Origin: Flavobacterium caeni
Lineage (GTDB): Bacteria; Bacteroidota; Bacteroidia; Flavobacteriales; Flavobacteriaceae
DNA length: 64,000 nt
Assembly: GCF_900101895.1 (NCBI RefSeq)
Contig: NZ_FMVF01000010.1
Span: 65,390-129,389, forward strand
Reading direction: 5' to 3'
In this document: positions 45,782 through 54,328 of the stretch, piece after piece
How the letters are laid out: each line of letters begins with the position of its first letter
Position numbering within the stretch: the stretch's first letter is position 1
Notes under the pieces: generated by a model
Databases searched by the model: none
Told to the model about the DNA's origin: nothing
Seen by the model: the letters and a program-made list of their open reading frames with translations, nothing else
Translations under genes and position numbers: made by a program

Positions 45782-46771
45782 TTAAAAATCGGCGTCGAAA
45801 CTGATCTTCTGCGCATCGTCGTTGCCTTGTTGTGCGCTGTTCATGACACCCGCTTTTTGGTAATCGGCCACGCGTTTCTCGAAGAAATTCGTCTTGCCTT
45901 GCAGCGAAATCATGTCCATGAAATCGAACGGATTGGCCGAATTGTACACGCGCTCGCATCCCAATTCAACGAGCAAACGATCGGTTACGAACTCGAGATA
46001 CTGCGTCATCAAATTGGCGTTCATCCCAATCAAACTTACCGGCAAAGATTCGGTGATGAATTCGCGTTCGATGTTGAGCGCGTCGACGATAATCTCCTTG
46101 ATGCGTTCTTTCGGGACTTTGTTGACCAAGTGGTGGTTGTGCAAATGCACGGCAAAGTCGCAGTGCACGCCTTCGTCACGCGAAATCAGCTCGTTCGAGA
46201 ACGTCAATCCCGGCATGAGCCCGCGTTTTTTGAGCCAATAGATCGAACAGAACGCGCCCGAGAAGAAAATTCCCTCGACGGCCGCAAACGCAATCAATCT
46301 TTCGGCAAACGAATCGGATTCGATCCATTTGAGCGCCCATTCGGCTTTTTTCTTGATGGCCGGAAACACGTCGAGCGCATTAAAAAGCTGGTCTTTTTCG
46401 GCCTCGTCCTTGACATAGGTGTCGATCAAAAGCGAATAGGTTTCGCTATGGATGTTCTCCATCATGATCTGAAAGCCGTAAAAGAATTTGGCCTCCGGAT
46501 ACTGCACTTCGTTGACGAAATTCTCGGCCAGGTTCTCGTTGACGATACCGTCCGAAGCCGCGAAAAAAGCCAAAATATGTTTAATGAAATACTTTTCGTC
46601 GGCGTTGAGCTTGTTGTTCCAATCCGACAAGTCCTGGTGGAGGTCGATTTCTTCGGCCGTCCAAAAACTGGCCTCCATTTTTTTGTACCATTCCCAAATG
46701 TCGTGGTGCTTGATCGGGAAAATGACGAATCGGTTCTTGTTTTCTTGTAAGATAGGTTCTATCGCAGACAT
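45782..46771 (-). CDS. nrdB: Ribonucleoside-diphosphate reductase, beta subunit
   Basis: A 329-residue class I RNR small subunit housing the metal/radical cofactor. Family landmarks: [20 protein letters not shown], the ligand helices with [15 protein letters not shown] and [12 protein letters not shown], and [21 protein letters not shown], then the C-terminal tail ([11 protein letters not shown]) that docks on NrdA. Upstream of nrdA in the same direction, with a 241-bp spacer. Confidence 0.96.
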   Translation of the reverse strand: MSAIEPILQENKNRFVIFPIKHHDIWEWYKKMEASFWTAEEIDLHQDLSDWNNKLNADEKYFIKHILAFFAASDGIVNENLAENFVNEVQYPEAKFFYGFQIMMENIHSETYSLLIDTYVKDEAEKDQLFNALDVFPAIKKKAEWALKWIESDSFAERLIAFAAVEGIFFSGAFCSIYWLKKRGLMPGLTFSNELISRDEGVHCDFAVHLHNHHLVNKVPKERIKEIIVDALNIEREFITESLPVSLIGMNANLMTQYLEFVTDRLLVELGCERVYNSANPFDFMDMISLQGKTNFFEKRVADYQKAGVMNSAQQGNDDAQKISFDADF

Positions 46772-46860
46772 AATGGTGGTGTGTTTGGGGGAAATTTTAA
46801 CACTTTTTTGGCTATTCTTTCCGTTTACAAAGATTGGGATTTGAATTTGGAATTAAAAGC

Positions 46861-46895
46861 CAAACTTATCCACAATCGGTTGTAGTTTTTAACAA
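46861..46895 (-). promoter_or_regulatory. nrdB promoter
   Basis: Minus strand: TTG (46895-46893), 24-nt spacer, TAAGTTTG (46868-46861); about 90 nt of leader before the nrdB ATG. Confidence 0.5.
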
Positions 46896-47054
46896 CGAAA
46901 CAACGCTACAAGTTATTTTTAAAATAAGTTAATTTATTGAAAATTAACACTTTAAAAAAGCAACGATTTTAAAAATGTCCGTAAAACTGCGGCTTGAGGA
47001 AGATATTTGCGCCCGCTGGTTTTGGTCGATTTCCAACAAACAGTGGTTGAAAAA

Positions 47055-47645
47055 TCAGCGTCGGTTTTTGCCCTTTGGCTGGGCTTTGAGTTCGTCGGCC
47101 ACTTTCTCGAGTTCGGCATACCAATCGGCGCCAAATCTGCGGATCAACGCTTCCTTCACAAAGCGGTAAACGGGCACTTCGAGTTCCTTTCCGAGCGTAC
47201 AGGCATCGTCGCAAATGTCCCAGCGGTCATAGTTGACGGCGGCAAACGACGAAAAATCCTTGACCCGAACCGGGTACAAATGACACGATACCGGTTTCTT
47301 CCAATCGACGAGCCCCTGGTTGTAGGCCTGCTCGATACCGCAAAGCGCCGTTTTGCCGTCAAAGATGACGTACGCGCAATCCTTGTTGTCGATTAATGGC
47401 GTTTCTAAGGTGCCGTCTGAACCGGTCACCCATGGGCCTTGTGCTTCTATGGCAGCGATACCTTCGGGGCGAAGAAACGGTTTTACTTTGGTGTAAATAT
47501 CTTCAAGAATCTTTGTTTCGGCTTCATTCAAGGGCGCTCCCGCATCGCCGTCTACACAGCAGGCGCCGTGACAAGCCGAGAGGTTGCACACAAAATCCTT
47601 TTCGAGGATGTCTTCGGAAACGATGGTTTTGCCGATTTGAAACAT
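47055..47645 (-). CDS. DUF3109 family protein
   Basis: A 196-residue Cys-rich cytoplasmic protein of the DUF3109 family (YkgJ-like metal-cluster type): CNLSACHGACCVDGDAGAPL near the start, then CAYVIFDGKTALCGIE, SCHLYPVRV and CDDACTLG. The cysteines probably bind a metal or iron-sulfur cluster; no activity is established. The ATG at 47645 is chosen because the family starts MFQIGK and because a consensus -7 box lies four bases upstream, making the message probably leaderless. Confidence 0.9.
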   Translation of the reverse strand: MFQIGKTIVSEDILEKDFVCNLSACHGACCVDGDAGAPLNEAETKILEDIYTKVKPFLRPEGIAAIEAQGPWVTGSDGTLETPLIDNKDCAYVIFDGKTALCGIEQAYNQGLVDWKKPVSCHLYPVRVKDFSSFAAVNYDRWDICDDACTLGKELEVPVYRFVKEALIRRFGADWYAELEKVADELKAQPKGKNRR

Positions 47646-47649
47646 GCGG

Positions 47650-47682
47650 CAAAGATAACACAATACCGTCACACGGATCCAA
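47650..47682 (-). promoter_or_regulatory. DUF3109 gene promoter (leaderless arrangement)
   Basis: Minus strand: TTG (47682-47680), 22-nt spacer, TATCTTTG (47657-47650), then four bases and the ATG. Confidence 0.6.
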
Positions 47683-47720
47683 CCGACGCGTTAAAAAAGA
47701 ACCGAGAAAATTAACGCGAT

Positions 47721-47756
47721 TTTGGCTTAAAATGGTCTTTCAAAGGACTACTTTTG
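47721..47756 (+). promoter_or_regulatory. marC-family gene promoter
   Basis: TTTG 47721-47724, 24-nt spacer, TACTTTTG 47749-47756; 18 nt before the ATG. Confidence 0.55.
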
Positions 47757-47774
47757 CACCCTCAAACTCAAGCT

Positions 47775-48350
47775 ATGTTACTCGACATCAAAGAAATCAT
47801 CACCGTCAGTATGGTATTGTTTGCCGTCATCGACATTGTAGGCACGATTCCCATCATCGTTGACTTGCGCAACCGCCACGGGCATATCGAATCAGAGAAA
47901 GCCTCGGCGGTGGCCGGCATCATCATGATCGTGTTTTTGTTCATCGGCGAGGAATTCCTCAAGCTGATTGGTATCGACGTACACTCGTTTGCAGTCGCCG
48001 GTTCGTTCGTACTGTTCTTTTTGGCGCTCGAGATGATTCTGGGCATCCGAATCTACAAAGAAGACCAAGCCAGTTCGGCATCGATCGTACCGCTTGCGTT
48101 TCCGCTGATCGCGGGCGCCGGAACCATGACCACTTTGCTGTCGTTGCGGTCGCAATACGACGCGGCCAACATCGTGATTGCCATTGTGTTGAACATCATT
48201 TTGGTGTATGTGGTATTGCGTTCATCGGCCAAAATCGAGCGCATGCTGGGCAAGAACGGCCTTGGCGTGGTCAGGAAAACCTTTGGCGTGGTGCTGCTCG
48301 CGATCGCTGTTAAATTATTTGCGGCTAATGTTAAAGGGCTGTTCGCTTAA
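47775..48350 (+). CDS. MarC-family integral membrane protein
   Basis: A 191-residue protein with six hydrophobic segments; MarC signatures VLFAVIDIVGTIPIIVDLR, ALEMILGIRIY and VPLAFPLIAGAGTMTTLLSL. MarC/UPF0056 proteins were once linked to multiple antibiotic resistance, a role since withdrawn; the function is unknown. The start ATG at 47775 matches the family. A small membrane protein and a flavoprotein gene follow closely on the same strand and may be co-transcribed. Confidence 0.92.
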   Translation: MLLDIKEIITVSMVLFAVIDIVGTIPIIVDLRNRHGHIESEKASAVAGIIMIVFLFIGEEFLKLIGIDVHSFAVAGSFVLFFLALEMILGIRIYKEDQASSASIVPLAFPLIAGAGTMTTLLSLRSQYDAANIVIAIVLNIILVYVVLRSSAKIERMLGKNGLGVVRKTFGVVLLAIAVKLFAANVKGLFA

Positions 48351-48392
48351 TCAAAATTTTACTACTTTTCGACACTCAAAGCCTAATTCATA

Positions 48393-48593
48393 ATGAAAAT
48401 ATTTACCACCATATTGGTTGTCATCGCGCTCGCGCTGATTATTTTCAATATCTTTCTTTTGGATTTTGATCATTTGTTCGAAGGCGATTCGATGATTGCA
48501 CTGATTGGCATCGCGGCATCTTTTTGCGCCATTTTCATCCTGCTTATTTTCAGGATGTCGAAAATGATCGAGGAAAAAACCAAAAACAACTAG
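48393..48593 (+). CDS. Small two-helix membrane protein (66 aa)
   Basis: A 66-residue protein with two predicted membrane helices (TILVVIALALIIFNIFLL and MIALIGIAASFCAIFILLIF) and a charged C-terminus (KMIEEKTKNN). I do not recognise a named family. Its stop codon is one base before the ATG of the next gene, which supports that it is a real, co-translated gene. It could be an accessory subunit for a neighbour, but nothing shows which. Confidence 0.75.
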   Translation: MKIFTTILVVIALALIIFNIFLLDFDHLFEGDSMIALIGIAASFCAIFILLIFRMSKMIEEKTKNN

Positions 48594-48594
48594 T

Positions 48595-49203
48595 ATGTTC
48601 GACGTACTGATCATTGGCGGGGGCGTCTCGGGGATGTCCTGCGCGCTCGTCTTGGGATCGGCCCACAAAAAACCGTACGCTGTCGACAAAAAAATCGGCA
48701 TCTTCACGCACCAAAAAACCACCAATCTTCAAGAAGCCTTATTCAACAACGCCTACGGGATCGCGCCCGGAAAGCTCGGCACCGAATTGATGGCCGAAAG
48801 CATCAACCAATTGGCCAACCAATATCCGCACGTTGCGCAATTCGCCAATGAAAAAGTGATGAAGATTGAAGGCGCCTATCCAAATTTTACCGTCGTCACG
48901 AACAAAGCAAGCTACCAAACCCAAACCGTCGTAGTCGCCGTGGGATGGATCAATACGTTTGCCATAGAAGGATTGGAATCGTTTGTCGAACCGCACAAAA
49001 AATCGATCCCCGAAAAAAACCGCATCCAATTGCGCAACACAGACCACAAAGTCGCCGAAGGCATTTATGTGGCCGGCACATTATCGGGCAAACGCAGCCA
49101 ACTGGCCATTGCTGCGGGAAGCGGCGCCGAAGTGGCCACCGACATCCTTACGTTGTGGAACGACGGCAACCAAAGCCAAAGCCACGATTCGATCAAAAAA
49201 TAA
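48595..49203 (+). CDS. Short FAD/NAD(P)-dependent oxidoreductase
   Basis: A 202-residue flavoprotein of the thioredoxin-reductase-like superfamily. The FAD-binding GxGxxG is at the start (VLIIGGGVSGMSCALVLG) and the second FAD motif near the end (EGIYVAGTLSGKRSQLAIAAGSGAEVA). The central NADPH domain and the redox CxxC of thioredoxin reductase are missing, so it is not a normal TrxB; the substrate is unknown. It begins one base after the small membrane protein gene. The length is normal for this short subfamily rather than a truncation, as both ends of the FAD domain are present. Confidence 0.85.
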   Translation: MFDVLIIGGGVSGMSCALVLGSAHKKPYAVDKKIGIFTHQKTTNLQEALFNNAYGIAPGKLGTELMAESINQLANQYPHVAQFANEKVMKIEGAYPNFTVVTNKASYQTQTVVVAVGWINTFAIEGLESFVEPHKKSIPEKNRIQLRNTDHKVAEGIYVAGTLSGKRSQLAIAAGSGAEVATDILTLWNDGNQSQSHDSIKK

Positions 49204-49206
49204 GCG

Positions 49207-50781
49207 CTATTTATCGGCCAGCACGGCCTTGATCATCGGATCTTCCTTGAGTACGATTTCGTAATATTTTTGGTCGTCGAACAATTGCTGCGCAAATTCG
49301 GCGGCCAAATAACGTTTGACCAGCGGTTTGTTTTTGCCGAGTTTGATGTCGAGACCGTTCTCGGAAACGTATTTTTGGAAGTTATTGAAATACAAATCGG
49401 TCTTGTCCATTTTGTCGAGGAACTGCGCAAACGACAAGCCCGCAAACGCCTTGCGGTTTTTGTCGAGTTGTTCGAACACAAAATGACCCACCGCACCCGA
49501 TTGCATCAAATACACCGTCTCTTCGTGCCCGTGCTCTACTTCCAGCGGCACAAAAATATCGGGTACGATACCACCGCCGCCATATACGATTTTGCCCGAT
49601 TTGGTCTTGAACTTGAGCGTGTCGGCAATCTTGATGCTGTCTTTGGCGTACAATTCGCCGTGTTCGAACCGCTTCATGAAATCGTTGAAATAGTCGCCGC
49701 TGCCTTTCGAATAGTCTTTCTGGATCGAACGACCCGACGGCGTGTAATACCGCGCCACGGTGAGCCGCACGGCCGATCCGTCTTCGAAATCCATCTCGCG
49801 TTGCACGAGTCCTTTCCCGAACGATCGACGGCCCACAATGACACCGCGGTCGTTGTCCTGTACGGCGCCGGCCAAAATTTCGCTGGCCGAAGCGCTGTTT
49901 TCGTTGATGAGCACATAAACTTTGCCGTCCTCGAAATCGCCGCGGTCGGTGGCAAAAGTCTTGTCGACGCGGCCTTTCTTGTTCTTGGTAAAAACGATGA
50001 GTTCTTTGTCCTTGAGCAGTTCGTCGGCAATCTCGGCCGCCTTTTCCATGTAACCGCCGCCGTTGTCGCGTACGTCGATGACGAGCGTGCCGATGTGTTG
50101 GTTGCGCAGCTTGGTGAGCGCGTGCTGGAATTCGTCGTAGGTGGTTTCGGCAAAACGGTTGATCTTGATGTAGCCCGTCGTGGGGTTCAGCACCACGGCC
50201 GCATCGACCGAATTGAGCGGAATAATATCGCGTTTGACCTTGACCTTGAACGTTTTTTTGGTCGATTTTCTGTACACCGTGAGCTGCAACTCCGACCCGA
50301 CCGCGCCGCGCAACTTGGCGAACAGCGTATCGGACGGCAATTTCCTGCCGAACAATTTGTCTTTGCCCGCAAACAGGATGCGGTCGCCGGCCTTGATGCC
50401 TGCGCGTTCAGACGGCCCATCATCCAGCGGTTTGATCACGGCCACCGAATCGTTGTACATGTAAAAATTGACCCCGATCCCTACAAAATCGCCGCGCATG
50501 CTTTCGACCTCGGCGGTTTGCTCGCTGGGCGGAATGTACACCGAATGGGGATCGAGTTGTTCGAGTATGTTGCTCACGGTGAGCTCTACGATCGAATCGG
50601 CATCGACATCATCGACATATTCGCTGTTGATGAAATCGAGCAAGCGGTTGAGTTTGCTCTTGTAATTGTTTTTCGAAAACGACGGCTTGGCCACCGGGAA
50701 ATTCAGAAATCCGCCGAGCGCAATGCCCAACGCGAGCGCGAGCGACGCGACGAGGATCACGATGGTATTTTTCGATTTCAT
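49207..50781 (-). CDS. S41 family C-terminal processing peptidase
   Basis: A 524-residue periplasmic/membrane-anchored protease: an N-terminal anchor (VILVASLALALGIALGGFL), a PDZ domain (about residues 85-170; MRGDFVGIGVNFYMYNDSVAV), and the S41 catalytic domain with VIDVRDNGGGYMEKA, the serine motif NENSASASEILAGA and the lysine motif FGKGLVQRE, then a C-terminal helical domain. Such CTPs remove or degrade C-terminal tails of periplasmic proteins. The start overlaps the dCMP deaminase stop by one base (TGATG), so the two are translationally coupled. Confidence 0.95.
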   Translation of the reverse strand: MKSKNTIVILVASLALALGIALGGFLNFPVAKPSFSKNNYKSKLNRLLDFINSEYVDDVDADSIVELTVSNILEQLDPHSVYIPPSEQTAEVESMRGDFVGIGVNFYMYNDSVAVIKPLDDGPSERAGIKAGDRILFAGKDKLFGRKLPSDTLFAKLRGAVGSELQLTVYRKSTKKTFKVKVKRDIIPLNSVDAAVVLNPTTGYIKINRFAETTYDEFQHALTKLRNQHIGTLVIDVRDNGGGYMEKAAEIADELLKDKELIVFTKNKKGRVDKTFATDRGDFEDGKVYVLINENSASASEILAGAVQDNDRGVIVGRRSFGKGLVQREMDFEDGSAVRLTVARYYTPSGRSIQKDYSKGSGDYFNDFMKRFEHGELYAKDSIKIADTLKFKTKSGKIVYGGGGIVPDIFVPLEVEHGHEETVYLMQSGAVGHFVFEQLDKNRKAFAGLSFAQFLDKMDKTDLYFNNFQKYVSENGLDIKLGKNKPLVKRYLAAEFAQQLFDDQKYYEIVLKEDPMIKAVLADK

Positions 50782-51221
50782 CAGTCGAGTGTTTCGATTT
50801 GTTCGACCTCTACGCCGGCCCTTTTGAGAAAATCGACGCCCGACGTATCGCGGTAACCCATTTGGTACACTACGCGTGTGATGCCCGACTGGTGGATAAG
50901 CTTACTACACTCGCGGCACGGCGAAAGCGTAATGTACAGTGTCGCGCCCTGGCAGGATTGCGTAGATTGCGCGACCTTGAGGATGGCGTTGGCCTCGGCA
51001 TGGAGCACATACCACTTGGTGTAGCCTTCTTCGTCTTCGCAAAAATTCTCGAAACCCGTGGGCGTACCGTTGTAGCCATCGGAGATGATCATTTTGTCGC
51101 GTACGATGATGGCGCCTACTTTTTTGCGCTGGCAGTAAGACAATTGGCCCCATTCGCGCGCAATCCGGAGATAGGCCTTGTCGTATTTGTTCAATTTTTT
51201 GTCCATTTGAATTCCGGTCAT
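50781..51221 (-). CDS. dCMP deaminase family protein
   Basis: A 146-residue zinc deaminase of the ComE/dCMP type, which makes dUMP for dTMP synthesis. Zinc motifs HAEANAI and PCRECSKLI, with the substrate loop DGYNGTPTGFENFCEDEEG. The start at 51221 overlaps the HupE/UreJ stop (ATGA); an internal ATG at 51206 (MDKKLNKYDKAYLR) is equally consistent with the family. Middle gene of a hupE - deaminase - S41 protease row without spacers. Confidence 0.92.
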   Translation of the reverse strand: MTGIQMDKKLNKYDKAYLRIAREWGQLSYCQRKKVGAIIVRDKMIISDGYNGTPTGFENFCEDEEGYTKWYVLHAEANAILKVAQSTQSCQGATLYITLSPCRECSKLIHQSGITRVVYQMGYRDTSGVDFLKRAGVEVEQIETLD

Positions 51222-51796
51222 CTTTCCAATAACATCGGCACGACCACGCCGATCACAAATGCCGAGGTCACCAACGCAAAGTCGCGTTTGGAAAACCGCG
51301 CAAAGTGATGCAAGATAAACGAAATCAGCAACACGACCAAAACCACGATCAATTGTGCGATTTCGATGCCGAGCGCAAATTCTAAAAGCGGCCAGATTTT
51401 GTCGGTGGCATCGCCGGGCAGGATCGACTTGAAGAAGTTCGAAAAGCCCAGCCCGTGGATGATTCCAAAAAACAAAGTGATGAATCCAACTACATTGATG
51501 CTGTCTTTGCCACCCGCTTTTCCGGCCTGGAACAAATTGTAGATGGCGGTGATCAAAATGGTGACGGGAATCAAAAATTCGACGGTATCGGCTTTGATCA
51601 TCAAAATCCCGAACACCGACAGCACCAGCGCCAAAGTATGCCCGATGGTAAAAATGGTCACGAGCAACAGCACGCGTTTCCAGTCCTTGAACGCATACGG
51701 CACGGTAAGCGCCATAAGGAACAGCACATGGTCGTAGCCTTCTAAATCGAGTACATGGTGTAACCCGATTTTAAGATATATCCAAAATTCTGACAT
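51218..51796 (-). CDS. HupE/UreJ family membrane protein
   Basis: A 192-residue membrane protein with six or seven helices. Family marks: GLHHVLDLEGYDHVLFLMAL with its histidines at the N-terminus, FTIGHTLALVLS and FGIIHGLGFSNFF. HupE/UreJ proteins are linked to nickel supply for hydrogenases and ureases, but no such enzymes occur here, so the substrate is open. First gene of the row with dCMP deaminase and the S41 protease. Confidence 0.88.
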   Translation of the reverse strand: MSEFWIYLKIGLHHVLDLEGYDHVLFLMALTVPYAFKDWKRVLLLVTIFTIGHTLALVLSVFGILMIKADTVEFLIPVTILITAIYNLFQAGKAGGKDSINVVGFITLFFGIIHGLGFSNFFKSILPGDATDKIWPLLEFALGIEIAQLIVVLVVLLISFILHHFARFSKRDFALVTSAFVIGVVVPMLLER

Positions 51797-51935
51797 TCCA
51801 TAAGTATTTAGTAGATTGAGGGGATTGTAAATTTACAACATATTGTGAAACGACAGAAGCTCCGTAATATTTTGGAAACCACAAAAAACGTGGTAAAAAA
51901 GTGATTTTTTGCTGTTCTAAAATCGGCGAATGCAA

Positions 51936-51943
51936 TATATTTG
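51936..51943 (+). promoter_or_regulatory. -7 element of the TerB-like gene
   Basis: TATATTTG, 20 nt before the ATG; a TTG at 51909-51911 is 24 nt upstream. Confidence 0.55.
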
Positions 51944-51963
51944 TACCTCAAAAACCAACAATT

Positions 51964-52395
51964 ATGTCATTTTCAGATTTATTCGACAGCGAGTTCAAAT
52001 CCCGTAACAAAGGTCATTTTTCGGCCATCGTTCGTGTGGCCTTGGCCGACGGTGTCGTACACCCCGAAGAGAAGACGTTTCTCGATAAACTTGCCGGCAA
52101 ACTCGAAATCACCAAGGACAAATATGAGGAAATCCTCGAAAATCCGTTGAAATACCCGATCAACCCGCCGTATTTGTACTCGCAGCGTCTCGAGCGTTTG
52201 TACGATTTGGGCCGCATGGTACACATAGACCACCAATTGGGCGACAAACAGGACTTTTTGTTGCGCAAATTTGCGTTGGCGCTGGGCTTCACGCCGGGCA
52301 ACGTGAACCACATTGTGAACAAAGCCATGTCGTTGATCGATAAAAAAGTAGACGCCGATGTGTTCCTGTATGAAATGGAACATATGAATAAATAA
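51964..52395 (+). CDS. TerB-like (tellurite-resistance-type) protein
   Basis: A 143-residue all-helical cytoplasmic protein resembling TerB/DjlA-N: FSAIVRVALADGVVHPEEKTFLDKLAGKLEI (an acidic D/E cluster that binds metal in TerB folds) and a matching later segment FALALGFTPGNVNHIVNKAM. The ATG at 51964 gives the family start MSFSDLFDSEF. No other ter genes are near, so a tellurite role is unlikely to be the main one; function is unknown. Single gene, convergent with fbp. Confidence 0.82.
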   Translation: MSFSDLFDSEFKSRNKGHFSAIVRVALADGVVHPEEKTFLDKLAGKLEITKDKYEEILENPLKYPINPPYLYSQRLERLYDLGRMVHIDHQLGDKQDFLLRKFALALGFTPGNVNHIVNKAMSLIDKKVDADVFLYEMEHMNK

Positions 52396-52498
52396 ATTCC
52401 AAGCACCAAATTCCAAGTACCAAGCACCAAATCGCAAACGAGGCATTTGGATTTTGGAATTTGGAATTTGGAATTTGGAGTTTGGAATTTGGAATTTC
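52394..52498. repeat. Heptamer hairpin array (CCAAATT / AATTTGG)
   Basis: Left arm of CCAAGCACCAAATT-type units, right arm of six TTTGGAA-type heptamers, complementary to each other, between the TerB-like stop codon and the shared terminator. Confidence 0.7.
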
Positions 52499-52499
52499 A

Positions 52500-52541
52500 A
52501 AAGAAAAGCCGGACTTCAGTAGAAGTCCGGCTTTTCTTTTG
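52500..52541. terminator. Bidirectional terminator between TerB-like gene and fbp
   Basis: Almost perfect palindrome: AAAAGAAAAGCCGGACTTC / GAAGTCCGGCTTTTCTTTT around a 4-nt loop. Confidence 0.85.
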
Positions 52542-52557
52542 AAATATTTGGTTGGGT

Positions 52558-53565
52558 TTATCGTGCTTTGTCCATGAACTGTTCGGCCTTTTCGACCATG
52601 TTTTTGCTACCGCAGAAAAACGGGACGCGTTGGTGCAGTTCGGTGGGTTGGATTTCCATGATGCGCCCGAAACCGTCCGAGGCCTTGCCGCCTGCTTGTT
52701 CGGTGATGAACGCCATGGGGTTACATTCGTAAAGCAACCGCAGCTTGCCTTTGGGCGCTTTGGTGCTGGTGGGATAAATATAGATGCCGCCCTTGATCAT
52801 GTTGCGGTGGATGTCCGACACAAGCGAACCGATGTAGCGCGAGGTGTACGGCCTGTCGCCTTCCTCTAACTGACAGTATTTGATGTAATCCTTGACGCCT
52901 TGCGGAAAATGGATGTAGTTGCCTTCGTTGATCGAATAAATGTTGCCGTCTTCCTTGAACTGCATGTTCGGATGCGACAGGTAAAACGTCCCGATGGCCG
53001 GGTTGAGCGTAAACCCGTTGACACCGTGTCCCGTGGTGTACACGAGCATGGTAGACGTGCCGTAAATCACATAGCCCGCCGCTACCTGCGCCGTGCCGGG
53101 TTGCAGAAAATCTTCGAGCGTAACCGGGGTTCCTACAGGTGTCACGCGACGGAACACCGAAAAAATGGTGCCCACCGATACGTTTACATCGATGTTCGAC
53201 GAGCCGTCGAGCGGATCCATCAACACGACGTATTTGTTGTTGTGACCGCCGTGTAATCCTTCGACGGTGATAAAATCGTCGTTTTCCTCCGAGGCGATAC
53301 CGCACACGATTTCGCGGTTGATGAGCGTTTGGATGAACACTTCGTTGGCGTAAACGTCCAGCTTTTGCTGGTCTTCGCCTTGGATGTTTTGTTCGCCCAC
53401 CGCTCCGACGATGTCTACGAGTCCGGCTTTGGCGACTTTGTAATTGACAACCTTGGCCGCCAAACGGATCGAATTGATGATCTTGGACAGCTCGCCCGTA
53501 GAGTAGTTGTGGTCTTTTTGTTTCTCGATGATGAACTCGCCGAGCGTTTTGTTGCGTTCTTCCAT
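52558..53565 (-). CDS. fbp: Class I fructose-1,6-bisphosphatase
   Basis: A 335-residue gluconeogenic enzyme that hydrolyses fructose 1,6-bisphosphate. Metal-site motifs: ASEENDDFI, the conserved [27 protein letters not shown], and the C-terminal signature [26 protein letters not shown]. The ATG at 53565 is chosen since the family starts near [11 protein letters not shown]. The promoter (TTG at 53618-53616, spacer 18, TATCTTTG at 53597-53590) lies partly within a heptamer hairpin. Confidence 0.96.
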   Translation of the reverse strand: MEERNKTLGEFIIEKQKDHNYSTGELSKIINSIRLAAKVVNYKVAKAGLVDIVGAVGEQNIQGEDQQKLDVYANEVFIQTLINREIVCGIASEENDDFITVEGLHGGHNNKYVVLMDPLDGSSNIDVNVSVGTIFSVFRRVTPVGTPVTLEDFLQPGTAQVAAGYVIYGTSTMLVYTTGHGVNGFTLNPAIGTFYLSHPNMQFKEDGNIYSINEGNYIHFPQGVKDYIKYCQLEEGDRPYTSRYIGSLVSDIHRNMIKGGIYIYPTSTKAPKGKLRLLYECNPMAFITEQAGGKASDGFGRIMEIQPTELHQRVPFFCGSKNMVEKAEQFMDKAR

Positions 53566-53589
53566 TACGAAATCGTTGTAGTTATGGCG

Positions 53590-53618
53590 CAAAGATAGTT
53601 TGAAAATTCAAATTACAA
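53590..53618 (-). promoter_or_regulatory. fbp promoter, overlapping a heptamer hairpin
   Basis: TTG, 18 nt, TATCTTTG on the minus strand, 24 nt before the ATG. The -33 side lies in the heptamer array that begins at 53608. Confidence 0.6.
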
Positions 53619-53680
53619 GCACCAAATTCCAAATTCCAAACGGTCGCATTGGAATTTGGAATTTGGGATTTGGAATTTGT
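53608..53680. repeat. Heptamer hairpin array (CCAAATT / AATTTGG)
   Basis: CACCAAATTCCAAATTCCAA on the left and TTGGAATTTGGAATTTGGG on the right of a short loop. Confidence 0.75.
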
Positions 53681-53706
53681 AGATTATATTTGTGGTTTGT
53701 AACCAA

Positions 53707-53852
53707 CCCTAGCCCCGATTACCTCACCGAATATTTATTTGACAGAGGTGTTCGGTGAATGCCAAAGGCATTTGCAGTGGAAATCCTTTTTGAACGAGCG
53801 TCAGCGAAGTTCAAAAAGATTGTAACGAAAAGCGGGATAATGCTCCCAAAAA
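53707..53852 (+). repeat. Dispersed hairpin repeat, copy 5 (forward)
   Basis: Begins CCCTAGCCCCGATT, ends GCTCCCAAAAA at the ATG of the GNAT gene. Arms AATCCTTTTTGAAC and GTTCAAAAAGATT. A second hairpin (ACCTCACCGAATA / TATTTGACAGAGGT region, 53721-53755) is inserted in the 5' part. Confidence 0.7.
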
Positions 53853-54328
53853 TGAACATCAGAAAAGGCCAAAAAGCCGACATGCCCGCCGTTTTGGAAC
53901 TCATCACCGAACTCGCGGTGTTCGAAAAGGAACCCGATGCCGTGGTGGTGACCGTGGCCGATTTGCAGCGCGACGGTTTTGGCGAAAATCCATTGTTTCA
54001 TACCTTCGTGGCCGAACAAGATGGCCAAATCGTTGGCATGGCGCTGTATTATTACCGCTATTCGACGTGGAAAGGCAAAACCATTCATTTGGAGGATTTG
54101 ATTGTCACCGAACCAATGCGCGGCTCTGGATTGGGTTTTGCGTTGTATGCCGAAATCATCAAACAAGGCAAGACAGATGGCGTGCGCAGGATTGAGTGGA
54201 ATGTTTTGGATTGGAACACGCCTGCCATCGAATTTTACGAAAAATCGGGTGCGCGCATTTTACCCGACTGGCGCGTGGCGCATATGGACGAAAACGGAAT
54301 CGATGCATTTATTGTGAACAATAAATAA
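53852..54328 (+). CDS. GNAT-family N-acetyltransferase (diamine acetyltransferase-like)
   Basis: A 158-residue acetyl-CoA-dependent transferase. The layout is close to spermidine/spermine N-acetyltransferases: MNIRKGQKADMPAVLELI, the CoA-binding segment LEDLIVTEPMRGSGLGFAL (R/Q-x-x-G-x-G/A), and EWNVLDWNTPAIEFYEKSGA. The true substrate is unproven. The ATG at 53852 directly abuts the end of a dispersed hairpin repeat, so its leader is made of repeat sequence. A heptamer hairpin follows the stop codon, then aspartate kinase. Confidence 0.9.
   Translation: MNIRKGQKADMPAVLELITELAVFEKEPDAVVVTVADLQRDGFGENPLFHTFVAEQDGQIVGMALYYYRYSTWKGKTIHLEDLIVTEPMRGSGLGFALYAEIIKQGKTDGVRRIEWNVLDWNTPAIEFYEKSGARILPDWRVAHMDENGIDAFIVNNK

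Noticed and set aside
48595..49203. Truncated thioredoxin reductase
   Set aside because: Both FAD motifs and the protein ends are present; it fits a short flavoprotein type rather than a broken gene.
49270..50856. 528-codon open frame on the plus strand opposite the S41 protease
   Set aside because: Antisense shadow of a gene with complete PDZ and S41 motifs.
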